The notes under the pieces: model-generated
Databases searched by the model: none
The model's input: the letters and a program-made list of their open reading frames with translations, nothing else
Told to the model about the DNA's origin: nothing
Program-made: the position numbers and the translations under genes
From: Jatrophihabitans sp.
Lineage (GTDB): Bacteria > Actinomycetota > Actinomycetes > Mycobacteriales > Jatrophihabitantaceae
NCBI GenBank assembly: GCA_025924515.1
Contig: JAICIE010000024.1
Span: forward strand, 1-34,380
Direction: 5' to 3'
DNA length: 34,380 bases
Part shown: in pieces, positions 33,098 to 34,380 of the stretch
How positions within the stretch are numbered: the first letter of the stretch is position 1
How the letters are laid out: every line of letters starts with the position of its first letter

Positions 33098-33117
33098 CTG
33101 CCGGGCCCTTCCGGCAG
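33098..33117. other. hairpin between dehydrogenase and aldo/keto reductase
   Basis: CTGCCGG, loop GCCCTT, CCGGCAG, ending 10 nt before the ATG at 33128. It could terminate the dehydrogenase transcript or influence translation of the next gene, which lacks an obvious Shine-Dalgarno. Confidence 0.45.
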
Positions 33118-33127
33118 TATCTGGCGA

Positions 33128-34153
33128 ATGACCTACTTCGCGGATTCCGCCCGGTACGACACGATGACCTATCGCCGATGCGGGCGCAGCGGCGTGAAGC
33201 TCCCCGCGATCTCGCTGGGGCTGTGGCACAACTTCGGCGGTGACCGTCCGCTGGAAACACAGCGGGCCATCCTGCGCCGGGCGTTCGACCTCGGCGTCGT
33301 GCACTTCGACCTCGCGAACAACTACGGCCCGCCGTACGGGTCGGCGGAGGCGAACTTCGGGCGCATCCTGGCCTCGGACTTCCGTCCGTACCGCGACGAG
33401 CTTTTCATCTCCACGAAGGCGGGCTGGGACATGTGGCCCGGCCCGTACGGCGAATTCGGGTCCCGCAAGTACCTTCTCGCCAGCCTGGATCAATCGCTCG
33501 CGCGGATGGGGCTCGACTATGTCGACGTCTTCTATTCCCATCGGTTCGATCCCGACACCCCGCTCGAGGAGACCATGGGAGCGCTCAACACCGCGGTGCG
33601 CTCGGGACGGGCGCTCTATGCCGGCATCTCCTCGTACGGCCCGGCCCGTACCCGGGAAGCCGCCGAGTTGTTGCGCGAGATGGGCACGCCGCTGCTAATT
33701 CACCAACCGTCCTACTCGATGCTGAACAGGTGGATCGAACCGGAGCTGCTCGACACCCTCACCGAGGTCGGCGCCGGCTGCATCGCTTTCTCGCCGCTCG
33801 CGCAGGGGATGCTGACGTCGAGGTACTTGAAGGGCATCCCGGAGGACTCCCGGATGGCCCAGAATTCGTCGCTGTCATCAGAACTCCTGACCGACGAGGT
33901 GATCGACCGACTCCGCGCATTGAACGACATCGCCTCGCGGCGCGGCCAGACCCTGGCCCAACTTGCCCTCACCTGGGCGATGCGCGACCCGCGGGTCACC
34001 TCCGTACTGGTCGGCGCGTCGAGCGTCGCGCAACTGGAGGACACGCTGTCGGCCGTGCAGGCAACCCGCTTGACCGAGGACGAGCTCGACGAGATCGATC
34101 GATACGCGGTGGAATCCGGCATCGACCTGTGGCGGGGCAGCGCGACCGCCTGA
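33128..34153 (+). CDS. aldo/keto reductase, YghZ / L-glyceraldehyde-3-phosphate reductase-like
   Basis: 341 residues. The catalytic tetrad is visible: D61 and Y66 (HFDLANNYGPPYGSAE), K97 (ISTKAGWDMWPGPYG) and H138 (FYSHRFDPDTPLEETM). The NADPH-binding end is VLVGASSVAQLEDTLSA. The KAGWDMWPGPYG and NNYGPPYGSAE stretches are characteristic of the YghZ group, which reduces L-glyceraldehyde 3-phosphate and methylglyoxal-type aldehydes. It lies 84 bp after an aldehyde dehydrogenase, so together they suggest aldehyde detoxification or redox balancing. No good ribosome-binding site precedes the ATG; a second ATG at 33164 is possible but no better. Confidence 0.88.
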   Translation: MTYFADSARYDTMTYRRCGRSGVKLPAISLGLWHNFGGDRPLETQRAILRRAFDLGVVHFDLANNYGPPYGSAEANFGRILASDFRPYRDELFISTKAGWDMWPGPYGEFGSRKYLLASLDQSLARMGLDYVDVFYSHRFDPDTPLEETMGALNTAVRSGRALYAGISSYGPARTREAAELLREMGTPLLIHQPSYSMLNRWIEPELLDTLTEVGAGCIAFSPLAQGMLTSRYLKGIPEDSRMAQNSSLSSELLTDEVIDRLRALNDIASRRGQTLAQLALTWAMRDPRVTSVLVGASSVAQLEDTLSAVQATRLTEDELDEIDRYAVESGIDLWRGSATA

Positions 34154-34189
34154 TCGTTCACCAGCCGACCCACGGCCCGGCATTCGATT

Positions 34190-34380
34190 TCAGGCGGGTC
34201 GTTCCACTGGTGCGCGGGCGCGGGTCGGTGGTGTGGGTCTGGGTGGTGGTGGGGCGGTGCTGGGGTAGTGGCGGCCGGTGGGGGTGGTGATCAGGACGCG
34301 ATGGCCGGCGGGGCTGGTGCTGGTGACGGTGGTGGTCCAGCCGGGAGCTTGTTTGGCGTGGTTGCAGGCGGCGCAGTAGC
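34190..34380 (-). CDS. HNH endonuclease (DUF222-type), C-terminal fragment
   Basis: The last 62 codons of a gene that runs off the right edge. It reads YCAACNHAKQAPGWTTTV, then HRVLITTPTGRHYPSTAPP and a Pro/Arg-rich tail, stopping at 34190. CxxCNHxKQAPGW followed by TPTGxxYxSxAPP is the usual end of the abundant actinobacterial DUF222/HNH (13E12-like) proteins. These are multi-copy and often associated with repeats or mobile DNA. The N-terminal part is outside the window. Confidence 0.8.
   Translation of the reverse strand, partial: YCAACNHAKQAPGWTTTVTSTSPAGHRVLITTPTGRHYPSTAPPPPRPTPPTRARAPVERPA

Noticed and set aside
1..34380. CRISPR array, rRNA genes, insertion sequences or a transposase
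   Set aside because: No regularly spaced repeats, rRNA motifs, transposase motifs or terminal inverted repeats were seen.

Overview
The window is high-GC DNA with many GTG starts, ATGA/GTGA gene overlaps, a DUF222/HNH-type C-terminus and DosR-like operator boxes. Together these point to the chromosome of an actinomycete (Actinomycetota). The genus cannot be fixed from the sequence.

Layout. (a) 1-1390 looks like the edge of an integrated or decayed segment. It holds a small hypothetical gene and a frameshifted relative on the minus strand, then a 23-bp piece matching the 3' end of a tRNA-Leu, followed by a terminator-like hairpin. (b) 1.8-4.7 kb holds a secreted Cys-rich protein of unknown function, a possible small Cys-rich ORF and a HAD phosphatase. 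(c) 5.07-15.57 kb is a co-directional block: two tandem LuxR-type regulators with eroded receiver domains, a small zinc-ribbon protein, a GT2-GtrA-HPr-kinase-like fusion, then four genes with overlapping stop/start codons (PMT-type membrane glycosyltransferase, degenerate phosphoesterase, membrane-anchored repeat protein, anchored GH99-like glycosidase). (d) 15.7-21.6 kb has two large secreted purple-acid-phosphatase-like proteins facing each other. They share a C-terminal domain of about 190 residues, and one has lost several metal ligands. (e) 21.7-26.7 kb has a RibD/DHFR-like reductase, a sulfotransferase, the wreck of a LysR regulator and a large secreted BNR/sortilin-like beta-propeller protein. 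(f) 26.7-30.9 kb is a minus-strand run: MFS exporter, COG4705 membrane protein, MpaB-type oxygenase and a small secreted protein. (g) 31.0-34.15 kb has a receiver-only DosR-like protein divergent from a succinate-semialdehyde dehydrogenase, with two DosR-like boxes between them, then an aldo/keto reductase. The right edge cuts an HNH endonuclease-type gene.

How the genes may work together. Block (c) reads as a surface-glycan module. A dolichol-phosphate-sugar-synthase-like domain would charge a polyprenyl phosphate, the GtrA domain would help it across the membrane, and the PMT-like enzyme would transfer the sugar outside. The anchored GH99-like, phosphoesterase-like and repeat proteins would trim, modify or hold the product. 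The fused HPr-kinase-like P-loop domain is the unexpected part, and this module is the best candidate here for an undescribed system. The secreted phosphatase-like pair and the beta-propeller protein nearby make the region strongly exoprotein-oriented. The functional linkage is inferred from gene order and domains; nothing in the sequence proves it.
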